Below are positions 27,032-36,354 of a DNA stretch of 64,000 nt, piece by piece; the first letter of the stretch is position 1; each line of letters begins with the position of its first letter. The notes below the pieces were generated by a model that saw nothing but the letters and a program-made list of their open reading frames with translations, was not told where the DNA came from and made no database searches. Location: the NCBI RefSeq assembly GCF_015831355.1, contig NZ_JADWYR010000002.1, forward strand, positions 1,178,001 to 1,242,000, written 5' to 3'. The stretch is from Panacibacter microcysteis. Lineage in GTDB: Bacteria > Bacteroidota > Bacteroidia > Chitinophagales > Chitinophagaceae. The translations under genes and the position numbers were made by a program.

Positions 27032-27390
27032 GGGTATCGAATTTAGACTGTACGGATCTGGTTCAAAAACACTGCAATATCGTTAATATAATTCAATTAC
27101 AAAGAATTTGCCCTTAAAATGGAACCACATGAATATGTAGTAAAGAGATAACGGTTATAGTGGTTGATATTAAATACAGACCCTTCAACTTTCCGTAATA
27201 TTTTTCAATGCCATCCGCCGCAATTTACAGCGCCTGTTTAGCCTAGCGTTAGCTGCAACCCAACACTGCGGCTGTTATCTGCCCACGGTAATCCATGTTG
27301 CTTCCTGAAAATATGCCTGCCCATCAAATCTCTTTCTGTCTTATGGTAAGAAAAATTTTTTGGTAACCGGCTGCACCAATACAAGACGTC

Positions 27391-27413
27391 TTCGTTGTGT
27401 CACTCACTTGTAC
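27391..27413 (-). repeat. Dispersed repeat fragment, variant A
   Basis: TTCGTTGTGTCACTCACTTG then TAC only; no GATGCCAT flank. It lies in the 604-bp gap 27032-27635, in which nothing else was recognised. Confidence 0.65.
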
Positions 27414-27635
27414 TGCAACGCTTTTGGCAGCAACAATACTGCATGTGCCGGCCCGTTCCTTGGCCGGTCTTGTAAGCCTGTACATATTGTTATTGAATAT
27501 TATGCCATGCACCAGCATGTCATGTCTTGTTACAACATATCAGGTTAAAACATGGTATTAATCACCGGCAAAAGATAAACCCTGTAACATTGTGTTCTAT
27601 ATTAGCAACCAGGTTTACACAAGAAACGATCAATA

Positions 27636-30600
27636 TTGCTGAGGAAAAAACACTTTTACACGCTTCATACTTTTGTTTGTAAGGCAGTATTTACAACTGT
27701 ACTGTCGTTGTGCCTGCAAAGCATTTTTGCTCAGCCATCCAAACCTGTTTTTGAAATAATCACGGCCGCCGAAGGCCTTTCGCACAATAAGGTACAGTGC
27801 ATTTTACAGGATCACCAGGGTTATATCTGGTTTGGAACTGTGTATGGTTTAAACCGGTACGATGGCTACACTTTCCGCACGTTCGAAAACACACCCGGCG
27901 ATACAGCCAGCCTTGCAAACAATAACATCGTAAGTCTTTTCCAGGATAGCAAGCATATCATCTGGATAGGCTCCTCCACAGGTTTGTCTTCTTACAATCC
28001 TGTTACCAACAAATTCACGAATTACAATTTCCCGTTATTGCAGGGTTATGTATACGATTTTTTCGAAGATGCCGACCGTACACTCTGGCTCGCAGGCAGC
28101 AACGGGCTTTTCTCGCTGGATCAATACCGCAGGCAAATTACCCGTCACCCCACAGACAACAATGGTAGAGAAAATATACAGGGCATCGTGCCGGATCAGC
28201 AAAACAAAAACATACTGTGGTTATCAACAGAAACAGGTTTCCGGAAGTATAACATGCAAAGCGGTAAAACTGTTTCATACCCTGTAGGGGTTACAGCGTT
28301 TGAAGATATTTCAAAGGAGATCACACATAATATTATTCAAACACCAGACGGTAATCTCTGGATGTCCACCACTAACAATGGTATCTATAAACTCGATGTA
28401 AATAGCGGCCAGGTCTCTGGTAAAGTGATCAGCGGGCCTGCAGGTAATGCAAAAACCGCTACCTGCCTGTCACTGAGCAGTGATTCAACTTTATGGGTAG
28501 GCAGCGAAGGACTGTACCGGTACAACTACCGCAAAGACCTGTTCACATATGTAAACCCTTTGCAGGAAGAGAACCCCAATGCCGCCACCAGGGTCAGGAG
28601 CATACAGGCAGATAAGAACGGTATACTTTGGGTAGGCACCGAGAGAGGAATCGCCATCTACGATCCCAAGCTCTACGGTTTTACCACGGCAAAAGCTGAA
28701 TATCCTTTTACACTCCAGAGCGCCAATACCATTATCGAAGACAAAACGGGCAATTTCTGGGTCGGTAACTATGTAGGTCTTGGCACCGTTGACATTACAT
28801 CAGGCATTTATACCAACCGCAACAACCTTATTGGCCAGGGTGTAGCTATCTACACCGGGGTAAGGGCGCCGGACGGCTCTATCTGGTTTGGGGCAGATAA
28901 CGGACTCATCCATCTTTTCTCCCACAACAACGAATGGAAAACCGAAAAATTTGCCATCGACGGGCAGCGTAAAATACAGGTAAGGGCACTGGCTTTCTAC
29001 AATAATGAAATATGGACAGGTACCAACGGCGCAGGCCTGTATGTGTTTGATTGCATTAATAAATCGTTCACGCCTTTTAAAACAGTGGCACCCGATGCAA
29101 AGAATGCGGCATCCCTCAGCATTGCAGCAATAACGGTGCTTTCCGCTGATAGTTTGCTCATTGGGACAAAAGGAAAGGGGGTATTGCTGGTATTGAGGAA
29201 TGCCAAAAAGGTACAAAAGATTGAATTTGTAAAACAGCAGGAAATAAGCGCTATTGACAACGCCATTATCAATGCCATATACGAGGATAAAAAGAAGCAT
29301 CTCTGGATAGGTACAGACGGCGGCGGCTTGTGGAAGACTGATGCAACCCTAAATAACTTCTTCAATTATTCTATCAAAAACGGTTTACAAAGCACTTCCA
29401 TATCGCAAATAACGGAAGACGACAAAGGGCAGGTATGGCTCAATACAAGCCTCGGGCTGGAAGTAATAGACCCCGACCACAACAGGTTTGTGCATTACTC
29501 TGCCAAAGACGGGCTTAGCATCAACCAGCAGGATTACCTGGTTAAGAAATCTAACGGAGACCTGGTGCGTGTTGATTTCAATGGTCTGCATACCTTTCAT
29601 TCTTCTACCATTAATCTAAACAAGGAAGTGCCGCCGGTATACATTACACAGATGCAGGTAATGGATAAAACAATTCATGTTTACCAGGACACTGTTATTC
29701 ACCTTCGGTATGGTGAAAACTATATATCCTTTACCTATGTGGCATTGAACTTCACGCAGTCTTTCAAAAACCGTTATGCTTATATGCTCGACGGGCTGGA
29801 TAAAAAATGGGTGGAAGCCGGCGACCGCCGTTTTGCCACCTACGCAAACATTGCTCCGGGCACCTACACCTTTCATGTAAAGGCAGCAAACAACAACGGC
29901 ATCTGGAACGAGGGCGGCGCAAAGATTACATTTATCATCAGCCAGCCATGGTGGAACACCTGGTGGTTTTATACGGTCGTAATACTCTCCATTGTTGCCA
30001 TTGTGTATATCATATTCCAGGCAAAACTCCGGCAAAAAGTAAAGGCCATAGAAGTCCGAAATACCATTAGCCGGGATTTGCATGATGAAGTAGGCTCCAC
30101 GCTAAGCAGTATCGGCTTTTTAAGTTCTATGGCATTAAACGATGCGGAAGAAGCCAACAGCCGTATTGTATCTACATTAACCACCATTAACGAATCTTCT
30201 ACCAGGATGCTTGATGCCATGAACGATATTATCTGGAACATTCAGCCAAAGAATGATACGGTGCAAAACATTATTGCCAGGATGGTGGCTTTTGCGTCTG
30301 ACCTGCTGGAATCCAGGAAAATAAACCTTCATCTTCAAACAGGTAAAAGCCTCGAAAACCTGCACCTTGGTATTACGGAGCGGCATAATTTTTATATGAT
30401 CTTTAAAGAAGCAATCAATAACCTTGCAAAGTATTCCCAGGCAACAGAAGCATGGATCAATATGGATTATACCGATGGCTATCTTACGCTGGAAATAAAA
30501 GACAATGGTAAAGGGTTCGATCCCGGGCACATAAGAGACGGCGGTAACGGCCTCAGAAACATGAAAAGCAGGGCGGAGAAAATTGGTGCCTACTACCGGC

Positions 30601-30662
30601 TGGAAACAGAAGCAAATACGGGCACCACCGTTGTTGTACAGTTAAAACCATCCAAAGACTGA
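27636..30662 (+). CDS. Two-component sensor kinase with periplasmic propeller
   Basis: A 1008-aa membrane sensor. After a signal peptide (ending SIFAQ, about residue 32), about 14 Reg_prop repeats form two seven-bladed propellers (phrases such as GYIWFGTVYGLNRYDG, GLSHNKVQCI). A Y_Y_Y domain (about 690-765) and one TM segment (about 772-795, WWFYTVVILSIVAIVYIIF) follow. The cytoplasmic part has a HisKA_3 dimerisation domain with His816 in RDLHDEVGS and an HATPase domain with DNGKGFD. There is no fused receiver, unlike classical HTCS proteins; the LuxR-type regulator is the next gene. The start is TTG 27636, since no in-frame ATG precedes the signal peptide. Confidence 0.92.
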   Translation: MLRKKHFYTLHTFVCKAVFTTVLSLCLQSIFAQPSKPVFEIITAAEGLSHNKVQCILQDHQGYIWFGTVYGLNRYDGYTFRTFENTPGDTASLANNNIVSLFQDSKHIIWIGSSTGLSSYNPVTNKFTNYNFPLLQGYVYDFFEDADRTLWLAGSNGLFSLDQYRRQITRHPTDNNGRENIQGIVPDQQNKNILWLSTETGFRKYNMQSGKTVSYPVGVTAFEDISKEITHNIIQTPDGNLWMSTTNNGIYKLDVNSGQVSGKVISGPAGNAKTATCLSLSSDSTLWVGSEGLYRYNYRKDLFTYVNPLQEENPNAATRVRSIQADKNGILWVGTERGIAIYDPKLYGFTTAKAEYPFTLQSANTIIEDKTGNFWVGNYVGLGTVDITSGIYTNRNNLIGQGVAIYTGVRAPDGSIWFGADNGLIHLFSHNNEWKTEKFAIDGQRKIQVRALAFYNNEIWTGTNGAGLYVFDCINKSFTPFKTVAPDAKNAASLSIAAITVLSADSLLIGTKGKGVLLVLRNAKKVQKIEFVKQQEISAIDNAIINAIYEDKKKHLWIGTDGGGLWKTDATLNNFFNYSIKNGLQSTSISQITEDDKGQVWLNTSLGLEVIDPDHNRFVHYSAKDGLSINQQDYLVKKSNGDLVRVDFNGLHTFHSSTINLNKEVPPVYITQMQVMDKTIHVYQDTVIHLRYGENYISFTYVALNFTQSFKNRYAYMLDGLDKKWVEAGDRRFATYANIAPGTYTFHVKAANNNGIWNEGGAKITFIISQPWWNTWWFYTVVILSIVAIVYIIFQAKLRQKVKAIEVRNTISRDLHDEVGSTLSSIGFLSSMALNDAEEANSRIVSTLTTINESSTRMLDAMNDIIWNIQPKNDTVQNIIARMVAFASDLLESRKINLHLQTGKSLENLHLGITERHNFYMIFKEAINNLAKYSQATEAWINMDYTDGYLTLEIKDNGKGFDPGHIRDGGNGLRNMKSRAEKIGAYYRLETEANTGTTVVVQLKPSKD

Positions 30663-30707
30663 TTGCAGCCTACATAATCATGTAGTACCGTAAGCAGCCT
30701 ATTCATA

Positions 30708-30715
30708 TACATTTG
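30708..30715 (+). promoter_or_regulatory. Putative -7 box for the response regulator
   Basis: TACATTTG matches the Bacteroidota TAnnTTTG -7 consensus, 17 bp before the ATG at 30733. No clear -33 TTTG. It may allow transcription apart from the kinase. Confidence 0.45.
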
Positions 30716-30732
30716 TAAAAACACCATCACCT

Positions 30733-31362
30733 ATGATCGGAGTGTTGATTTTTGAAGATAACAACGACCTTAGAAACAGCCTTTCTCAACTGATCACCAG
30801 GGCTGAAGGTTTACACCTGCTCGGCGCTTTCCCGGATTGTATGTCTTCTGAGGCGCAGGTAAAAAAGCTGGAACCCGATGTAATTCTGATGGACATAGAC
30901 CTGCCGGGCATCAATGGCATACAGGCAGTGCAGCAGATAAGAAGGTTCAATATTAATGTGCAGATATTAATGCTGACCGTTTTTGACACAAGTGATAAAA
31001 TTTTTGATGCACTCTGCGCCGGCGCTTCCGGCTATCTCTTAAAGAAAACAACACCCGCAAAACTCATAGAGGCCATTTCAGACGTTCATAACGGTGGCGC
31101 ACCCATGACTTCTGAAATTGCCAAAAAAGTGCTCAACCATTTTGCCCGCCCGGTAAAAGTTGAAAAGAAATATGATCTCTCTGCCAGGCAGAAAGACATA
31201 CTTTTTTGTCTTACACAGGGCTACAGTTACAAAATGATTGCCGAACAGCTCGAGCTCAGTATAGATACCGTACGCTTCTACATAAAACAAATCTACCTGA
31301 AGCTGCAGGTAAACTCTGCGCCCGAAGCGGTCTCAAAAGCTTTGCGGGAACATATTGTGTAG
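30733..31362 (+). CDS. NarL/LuxR-family response regulator
   Basis: A 209-aa response regulator. Receiver domain at residues 1-120 with acidic pocket EDN (8-10), phosphoacceptor Asp54 in ILMDIDLPG, the conserved Thr in MLTVFD and Lys in LKKTTP. LuxR-type HTH at about 145-205 (LSARQKDILFCLTQGYSYKM, then IAEQLELSIDTVRFYIKQI). It lies 70 bp after the HisKA_3 kinase gene and is its probable partner. Targets are unknown. The downstream coiled-coil/WD40 and TonB genes are candidates by position only. Confidence 0.93.
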   Translation: MIGVLIFEDNNDLRNSLSQLITRAEGLHLLGAFPDCMSSEAQVKKLEPDVILMDIDLPGINGIQAVQQIRRFNINVQILMLTVFDTSDKIFDALCAGASGYLLKKTTPAKLIEAISDVHNGGAPMTSEIAKKVLNHFARPVKVEKKYDLSARQKDILFCLTQGYSYKMIAEQLELSIDTVRFYIKQIYLKLQVNSAPEAVSKALREHIV

Positions 31363-31387
31363 AAAATTTTACAACAACAATTATGTT

Positions 31388-31453
31388 ACCGGCAGTATAT
31401 CTTTGGGCGTCGTTCCTTGCTACGCTCAGTTCAACTGTTCTTTTCATGGCATC
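31388..31453. repeat. Dispersed repeat, variant C
   Basis: Starts TTACCGGCAGTATATC 25 bp after the regulator stop and ends TTTTCATGGCATC, with an inner core TTGCTACGCTCAGTTC. The same organisation recurs at 42853-42919. Confidence 0.65.
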
Positions 31454-31537
31454 TGCTGCGGGTGTAACGGGTGCCACAAACACTGGCCTTATGCGGTTGT
31501 AACCGCAGCAGGCCAAAAAAACCGGAACGCTGCAGCC

Positions 31538-31585
31538 GCCATAACAACGGAACGTTGAAGTGAGTGACACAACAGGCGATGCCAC
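31538..31585 (+). repeat. Dispersed REP-like repeat, variant A
   Basis: GCCATAACAACGGAACGTTG then AAGTGAGTGACACAACAGGC and GATGCCA; the GTAC of the usual core is changed. Confidence 0.8.
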
Positions 31586-31709
31586 AATGAGCCATAGCCG
31601 GCAACATTATTTAATTGTAAGAAGAACAACGGCACAACGAGCTATATCGTTTGCAACTTGTCTGTAACATGTACGGTGTGTTTTCCGTATCCAAAAGATC
31701 AAACTGCTG

Positions 31710-33320
31710 ATGATCGTTAATGAAACAACGCATAAAAGAAGTTTACGCAAAATAAAGACAGCGACCTGGCTTGTTTCGCTGATAGCGCTGGCCGCTATAC
31801 TCCTTGCCGGTTACGCTTTTCAGCAAAAGCGTTATGCAGACGAACAGGCGCGGCTTGCCAAACGCAACATAACAGAAGCCATGGAGCAACAGCAGATAGC
31901 CCTGGCACAACGCAATATTGCAGACAGCAGCAAAGAGCAGGCGTTACAGCAAAGAGAACTGGCACTTGAAAGCGAAAAAAATGCATTGCTGCAAAGCCAG
32001 CTTGCAGAAGACCAGAAAAGAAATGCGGAATTGAACCGCCTGGAAGCATTGAAGCAGCAATACCTGGCACAACAACAAAAACTCTACGCGGCACAGCAAA
32101 CAAAACTTGCCGAAAGCAATGCGGCAGAAGCAAAACGCCAGCAGGCCGAAGCCGAAAGCCAGCGTATCATTGCAAACGACCAGAAACAAATATCAAGCAG
32201 GTTAAAAGAACTGGCAGACAGCCGAAAACTGGCAAAAGAAGCGGTGGTAATGATGAATGAACACCGCTACGACTCCAGCAAAGACAGGGCCTTGGAAGCA
32301 TACCTGGTAAACGCTATTAACGATGGCCCCGCACAGAACAGTGATATTTATGATGCACTCAATGTAAACTGGATAAAAAGTATAGCATACAAAAACCAGT
32401 TTAACTTTCACCGTTTGCCGGTGCGTTGTATATGTGGCAGCCCTTCAACAGACATTATTTTTACGGCAGATGAAGCTGGCTTTATATATGCATCTCGGAT
32501 GAATAATTATAGTGTGCAGAAGACTGGTTTTTATAATGTGAAAGAAGAAATAAGATCCATCGCCGTTTCAGGAAGCGGTGAAAAACTGGCCGTTATTACT
32601 GCAGCAGGAAACGGGATGTACTTTAAAGTTGCCGCAGGTGCCATAACTCCTGCCGGTGAATTCAAGTTCCAGGGTATTGGCAAAACGGTGCTGTTTGATG
32701 AAAGCGACAATATTATTGTGGCAACAACCAAAGGGCTCGTAAAACTGCAGCCGGGCAAGCCTGGTGAGGCCGCTTATATACCGCGGGATGGCTTAAATGA
32801 TGTGGCACTCGGCAAAAGTGGCATTTTGTATGTAGCCTCAGGCAATACGCTAAGCGTGTACAAAGACTGGAGCGATCTTGCACAAAATAAAACCTCGGCA
32901 TCGCAGTCGTTCGACGCTAAAATAACGAGCATTGCTATTGACAACACCGAAAAATATCTTGCTGTTGGTACATACAATGGTTTTGTATGGCTGCTGAACA
33001 ATAAAAACACGAACATTATCTGGAGCCGCGCCCTGCATGCCTCGAGCATTAATGACCTGCAGTTTTCTGTGGTCAATGGCGGCTTTGTACAGCTTGCATC
33101 TGCCAGTGCTGACCAGACAATCAAACTAACCGATGTTACCGCGGTTATGCAGCGTAAATATTCAGAGGATGTATTAACACTGCGTGGCCACAACAAGTGG
33201 ATCTATGGGTTGTGCTATGCACCCGGCGGATCGTGGTTGTATTCTGTAGGAGAAGACAATAAGCTGATTGCCTGGAAGCCCACCACTGCAGACCTTTATA
33301 AAACCCTAACAGAAAAATAA
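31710..33320 (+). CDS. Membrane-anchored coiled-coil/WD40-like protein
   Basis: A 536-aa protein. A short basic cytoplasmic start, one TM helix (about residues 18-38, TWLVSLIALAAILLAGYAF), then about 130 residues of Ala/Gln/Glu-rich coiled coil (31-185, phrases such as EMEQQQIALAQRNIADS-type heptads). The C-terminal 300 residues are WD40-like beta-propeller repeats (ITSIAIDNTEKYLAVGTYNG, LTLRGHNKWIYGLCYAPGGS). It looks like the tail half of STAND/caspase-associated WD40 proteins, without any NTPase or protease domain. Stop and next start are 2 bp apart, so it is translationally linked to the TonB-dependent receptor. Function unknown; a scaffold or sensor at the inner membrane is inferred. Confidence 0.82.
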   Translation: MIVNETTHKRSLRKIKTATWLVSLIALAAILLAGYAFQQKRYADEQARLAKRNITEAMEQQQIALAQRNIADSSKEQALQQRELALESEKNALLQSQLAEDQKRNAELNRLEALKQQYLAQQQKLYAAQQTKLAESNAAEAKRQQAEAESQRIIANDQKQISSRLKELADSRKLAKEAVVMMNEHRYDSSKDRALEAYLVNAINDGPAQNSDIYDALNVNWIKSIAYKNQFNFHRLPVRCICGSPSTDIIFTADEAGFIYASRMNNYSVQKTGFYNVKEEIRSIAVSGSGEKLAVITAAGNGMYFKVAAGAITPAGEFKFQGIGKTVLFDESDNIIVATTKGLVKLQPGKPGEAAYIPRDGLNDVALGKSGILYVASGNTLSVYKDWSDLAQNKTSASQSFDAKITSIAIDNTEKYLAVGTYNGFVWLLNNKNTNIIWSRALHASSINDLQFSVVNGGFVQLASASADQTIKLTDVTAVMQRKYSEDVLTLRGHNKWIYGLCYAPGGSWLYSVGEDNKLIAWKPTTADLYKTLTEK

Positions 33321-33322
33321 TT

Positions 33323-35905
33323 ATGCTACAAAATATGCTGCGATACTGCATAATTATGGTGTTTCAGCTTACATGTATATGTGTGTATGCGCAGGAAAAT
33401 ACCTGTGGCCGTGCTTCTATAGACTCGGCAGAACAGCGATACGATGTAGGCAGGTTCATCGAATGCATCGACGGTTTATCAAAATGCCTGCAGACAAGAA
33501 ACGGGTTTGATGCAGATGAAAAAGTACAGGCCTATCATTTAATGGCAAAATGTTACCTCGCTATAGATTCACTTGATAAGGCTGATGCGGTGATTGAGGA
33601 ACTGCTGGTACTGAAAGAAAACTTTGAAACTGACCCTAAAGATCCCGAAAGATTTATTAACCGCATTGCGCTGATACGTTCCAGCATTATTTCGTCTGTA
33701 TCAAAAAGGAACGAAGATATACGCCTTGCACCGGCTACCACCGCCGTAATTACAGCGGAAGAAATATTGCAACGTGGTTATACCGATCTTATTGAAGTAC
33801 TTAAAGACCTCCCCGGTTTTGATATTTCGATTTACTACGGCCAGCTTTATGCGAATGTTTATCAACGCGGTTTACGAACAAACAATACAGATAAAACACT
33901 GTTGCTGGTAGACGGCGTGGAGGAAAATGATCTGTGGTCTAATTTTGCGGATATCTCGCAGCAATACCCCATTTCAAATATCAAAAGAATTGAAGTGATT
34001 TACGGGCCCGCATCTACGATGTATGGGCCAACCGCATTTTCGGGTGTTATCAATATAATTACAAAAGACCCTGTTGATTATCTTACCAACCGCCGTTCAT
34101 TTGGCGTAAGTGCAAATGGCGGTATTGCTTCTTATAACACGCGGTATGCAGATATAAACACTGCGTATAAGGGACGCAACTTTTCGGCAAGTGTTACCGG
34201 CAGGTTTTATAAATCAGACAGGCCCGATCTTTCAGGGCAGGGGCTTTGGGATTTTAACCCGGATGATTATGAAGATAGCATTGCAGCATTCCGGTATCAA
34301 AACCTGCTATCTATAAAGAGCGATGGAAAGGCATACCTGGCTGCCAACAATCTGCCTGCCAGCAGTCCGTTCTTTCGTGTAAGCCGCGATACGAACAGGC
34401 TGACGCTGACGCAGGCCGGCATTGAAGAAGCTACGAGGCTTAATAAACTGATATATGATAATCCAGGTTACACAGCCTTCATCAATCCCTCCAATTCTTA
34501 CTATTTAAGCGGCAAAATGAATTTCGGCGATTTTACGCTCGGCCTTGTATCGTGGGAAAAACAGGAAGGTATTGGTACAACATTTACAGATGCCATTGCT
34601 TCTGTAAGCAATTCAAGATGGATTACCGGGCATAATTATGCGTATTTCAGGTACACCAAAAGAATAAATGAAAAGTTTCTTTTTACTTCATTTGTCAACT
34701 ACCGTATTCATGCTATTAAGAATGGTTCAAAAATAACCACGAAGAACGATTACAGTACATTTGGTGGCTTAACACTGGCAGACCTGGTAAATGGCGTTCC
34801 CGCATCATGGAAAACAACTTATTATTATGAACAGTCGCAGCAATTCAGGTCAGAATTTAAACTCCTGTACACACCCAATAAATCATTTTACCTGAATAGT
34901 GGTGTGGAGATACGTAACAGCCAGCTCCAGGGTTATTACCTGACTTCTTTAACCTCTGCAAGGCCACAGGATGACGGAAGGGCGCCCAACATCCCCGGCG
35001 GTAACACGTTCAATGTAAATGATGTGGGTGTTTACTCACAGGGCAACTACCGTACGAGATTCGGGCTTGGTGTTACCCTGGGTGCCAGGATGGACTATAA
35101 CCAGATACGCCAGGGCGGAGGGTTGGGCTATCATGTAAGTCCCAGGTTTGTATTAGACTATACCATAAAGGATGTTATCTTCAAGGCTATCTATAGCAGT
35201 GGTATAGAAAATGTTTCCAACTACACCAAGTTTGATGAAGTGAACATTGCACCAAATCCAAACCTGAAACCGGAGGTAATTGCCAATTATGAGTTTTCTG
35301 TTGGATCAAAGTTTTCTAATATACTGAGTGGTGATATAGACTTTTATTACTCCAATATTTCAGATGTGGTAAGTGCAGTACTCACCAGCAGGAGGCTGCA
35401 GAACCAGAATATCGGGGAATTCAGGATCAAAGGTTTGCAGGCCAATGTTTTTTTTAAATCATTGGATAAAAAGTGGCAGGCCACGGTAAACTATGCCTAT
35501 ACAGACCCTCACCAGACAAAATCTGTTGATACGCTGAATAATGTAACAGATGTAGACCTGCCTGTTTCAGACATCGCCACGCACAAAGTGAATGGCATAC
35601 TGAATATGCTGTTTTTTAAAAAATTCAATATTAACCTGCGGGGTAATTACCTGAGCAGTAAAAAAAATACAATTGAAACCAGCGCGCCGAATAACCGCCT
35701 GACTTTTGCGGGTTTTTTTGTAACCAATGCCACAATCAGCGCAACCGATGTAATGAAGGGTACAACATTGCAACTGGGTTGTAACAATATTTTCAACACC
35801 ACCTACTATACGCCCGGCATTCGCACAGCTGGTGGAATACGGGTGCCCAACCAGGTACTGCAAATGGGCAGGAACTATTTTATAAGGCTTCACTTCGATT
35901 TCTAG
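33323..35905 (+). CDS. TonB-dependent receptor with TPR-like N-terminus
   Basis: An 860-aa outer-membrane receptor. Signal peptide about 1-24 (ending CVYAQ). Residues 25-125 are helical and TPR-like (RYDVGRFIECIDGLSKCLQ, AYHLMAKCYLAIDSLDKADA) in place of the CarboxypepD_reg domain common in SusC-type receptors. A plug domain follows (about 135-250: EVLKDLPGFDISIYYGQLYA, ISNIKRIEVIYGPASTMYGP), then a 22-strand-type barrel ending in an aromatic residue (RNYFIRLHFDF). No SusD partner is nearby, and it forms a two-gene unit with the WD40-like protein. Ligand unknown. Confidence 0.92.
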   Translation: MLQNMLRYCIIMVFQLTCICVYAQENTCGRASIDSAEQRYDVGRFIECIDGLSKCLQTRNGFDADEKVQAYHLMAKCYLAIDSLDKADAVIEELLVLKENFETDPKDPERFINRIALIRSSIISSVSKRNEDIRLAPATTAVITAEEILQRGYTDLIEVLKDLPGFDISIYYGQLYANVYQRGLRTNNTDKTLLLVDGVEENDLWSNFADISQQYPISNIKRIEVIYGPASTMYGPTAFSGVINIITKDPVDYLTNRRSFGVSANGGIASYNTRYADINTAYKGRNFSASVTGRFYKSDRPDLSGQGLWDFNPDDYEDSIAAFRYQNLLSIKSDGKAYLAANNLPASSPFFRVSRDTNRLTLTQAGIEEATRLNKLIYDNPGYTAFINPSNSYYLSGKMNFGDFTLGLVSWEKQEGIGTTFTDAIASVSNSRWITGHNYAYFRYTKRINEKFLFTSFVNYRIHAIKNGSKITTKNDYSTFGGLTLADLVNGVPASWKTTYYYEQSQQFRSEFKLLYTPNKSFYLNSGVEIRNSQLQGYYLTSLTSARPQDDGRAPNIPGGNTFNVNDVGVYSQGNYRTRFGLGVTLGARMDYNQIRQGGGLGYHVSPRFVLDYTIKDVIFKAIYSSGIENVSNYTKFDEVNIAPNPNLKPEVIANYEFSVGSKFSNILSGDIDFYYSNISDVVSAVLTSRRLQNQNIGEFRIKGLQANVFFKSLDKKWQATVNYAYTDPHQTKSVDTLNNVTDVDLPVSDIATHKVNGILNMLFFKKFNINLRGNYLSSKKNTIETSAPNNRLTFAGFFVTNATISATDVMKGTTLQLGCNNIFNTTYYTPGIRTAGGIRVPNQVLQMGRNYFIRLHFDF

Positions 35906-36124
35906 CAACACAATTATCACAATAACTAAATATGTAGCTGAACCCACATGTTTATGTACTTGATGTGGTTTAAAAGGCACCGTAGTTTTACAAAAAATTT
36001 CGAGGGACAAACAGTACCCGAAAAATCAGTTTTTTCACTCCTGACACCTGTTTTGGTTTTTTCAACCTTGAAAACTTATTAAACTTTATGGGGGTTTTCA
36101 ACACTAACCTAAGGAAAACATCAG

Positions 36125-36150
36125 CCCCGGCTATTTACCGGGGTTTTTTC
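36125..36150 (+). terminator. Terminator downstream of the TonB receptor
   Basis: CCCCGG/CCGGGG stem with a seven-base loop and TTTTTT tail, 219 bp after the receptor stop. The long 3' region between (35906-36124) holds no gene. Confidence 0.8.
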
Positions 36151-36261
36151 ATAGCCACCACCTGCCCTGCCTTGAAACGGCCGAAATATGTCTTTAGCGC
36201 ATAGTGAAACACTTCCTGTTTCCAACATATTCATGTGGCTGGTCGTATTTTCACGTTCCCG

Positions 36262-36269
36262 TAGATTTG
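36262..36269 (+). promoter_or_regulatory. Putative -7 box
   Basis: TAGATTTG, matching TAnnTTTG, 85 bp before the ATG of the T9SS type A protein gene. Confidence 0.45.
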
Positions 36270-36354
36270 TAAAACAAAAATCCGTACGGTTTAAAACATC
36301 ACGTCATCTTTACCAAATATTATCTTAACCTGTAATCATCAATCAGACTTTCTT

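Noticed and set aside
36030-36120. Possible riboswitch or structured RNA upstream of the terminator at 36125
   Set aside because: No recognisable aptamer core; the segment follows a gene rather than leading one.
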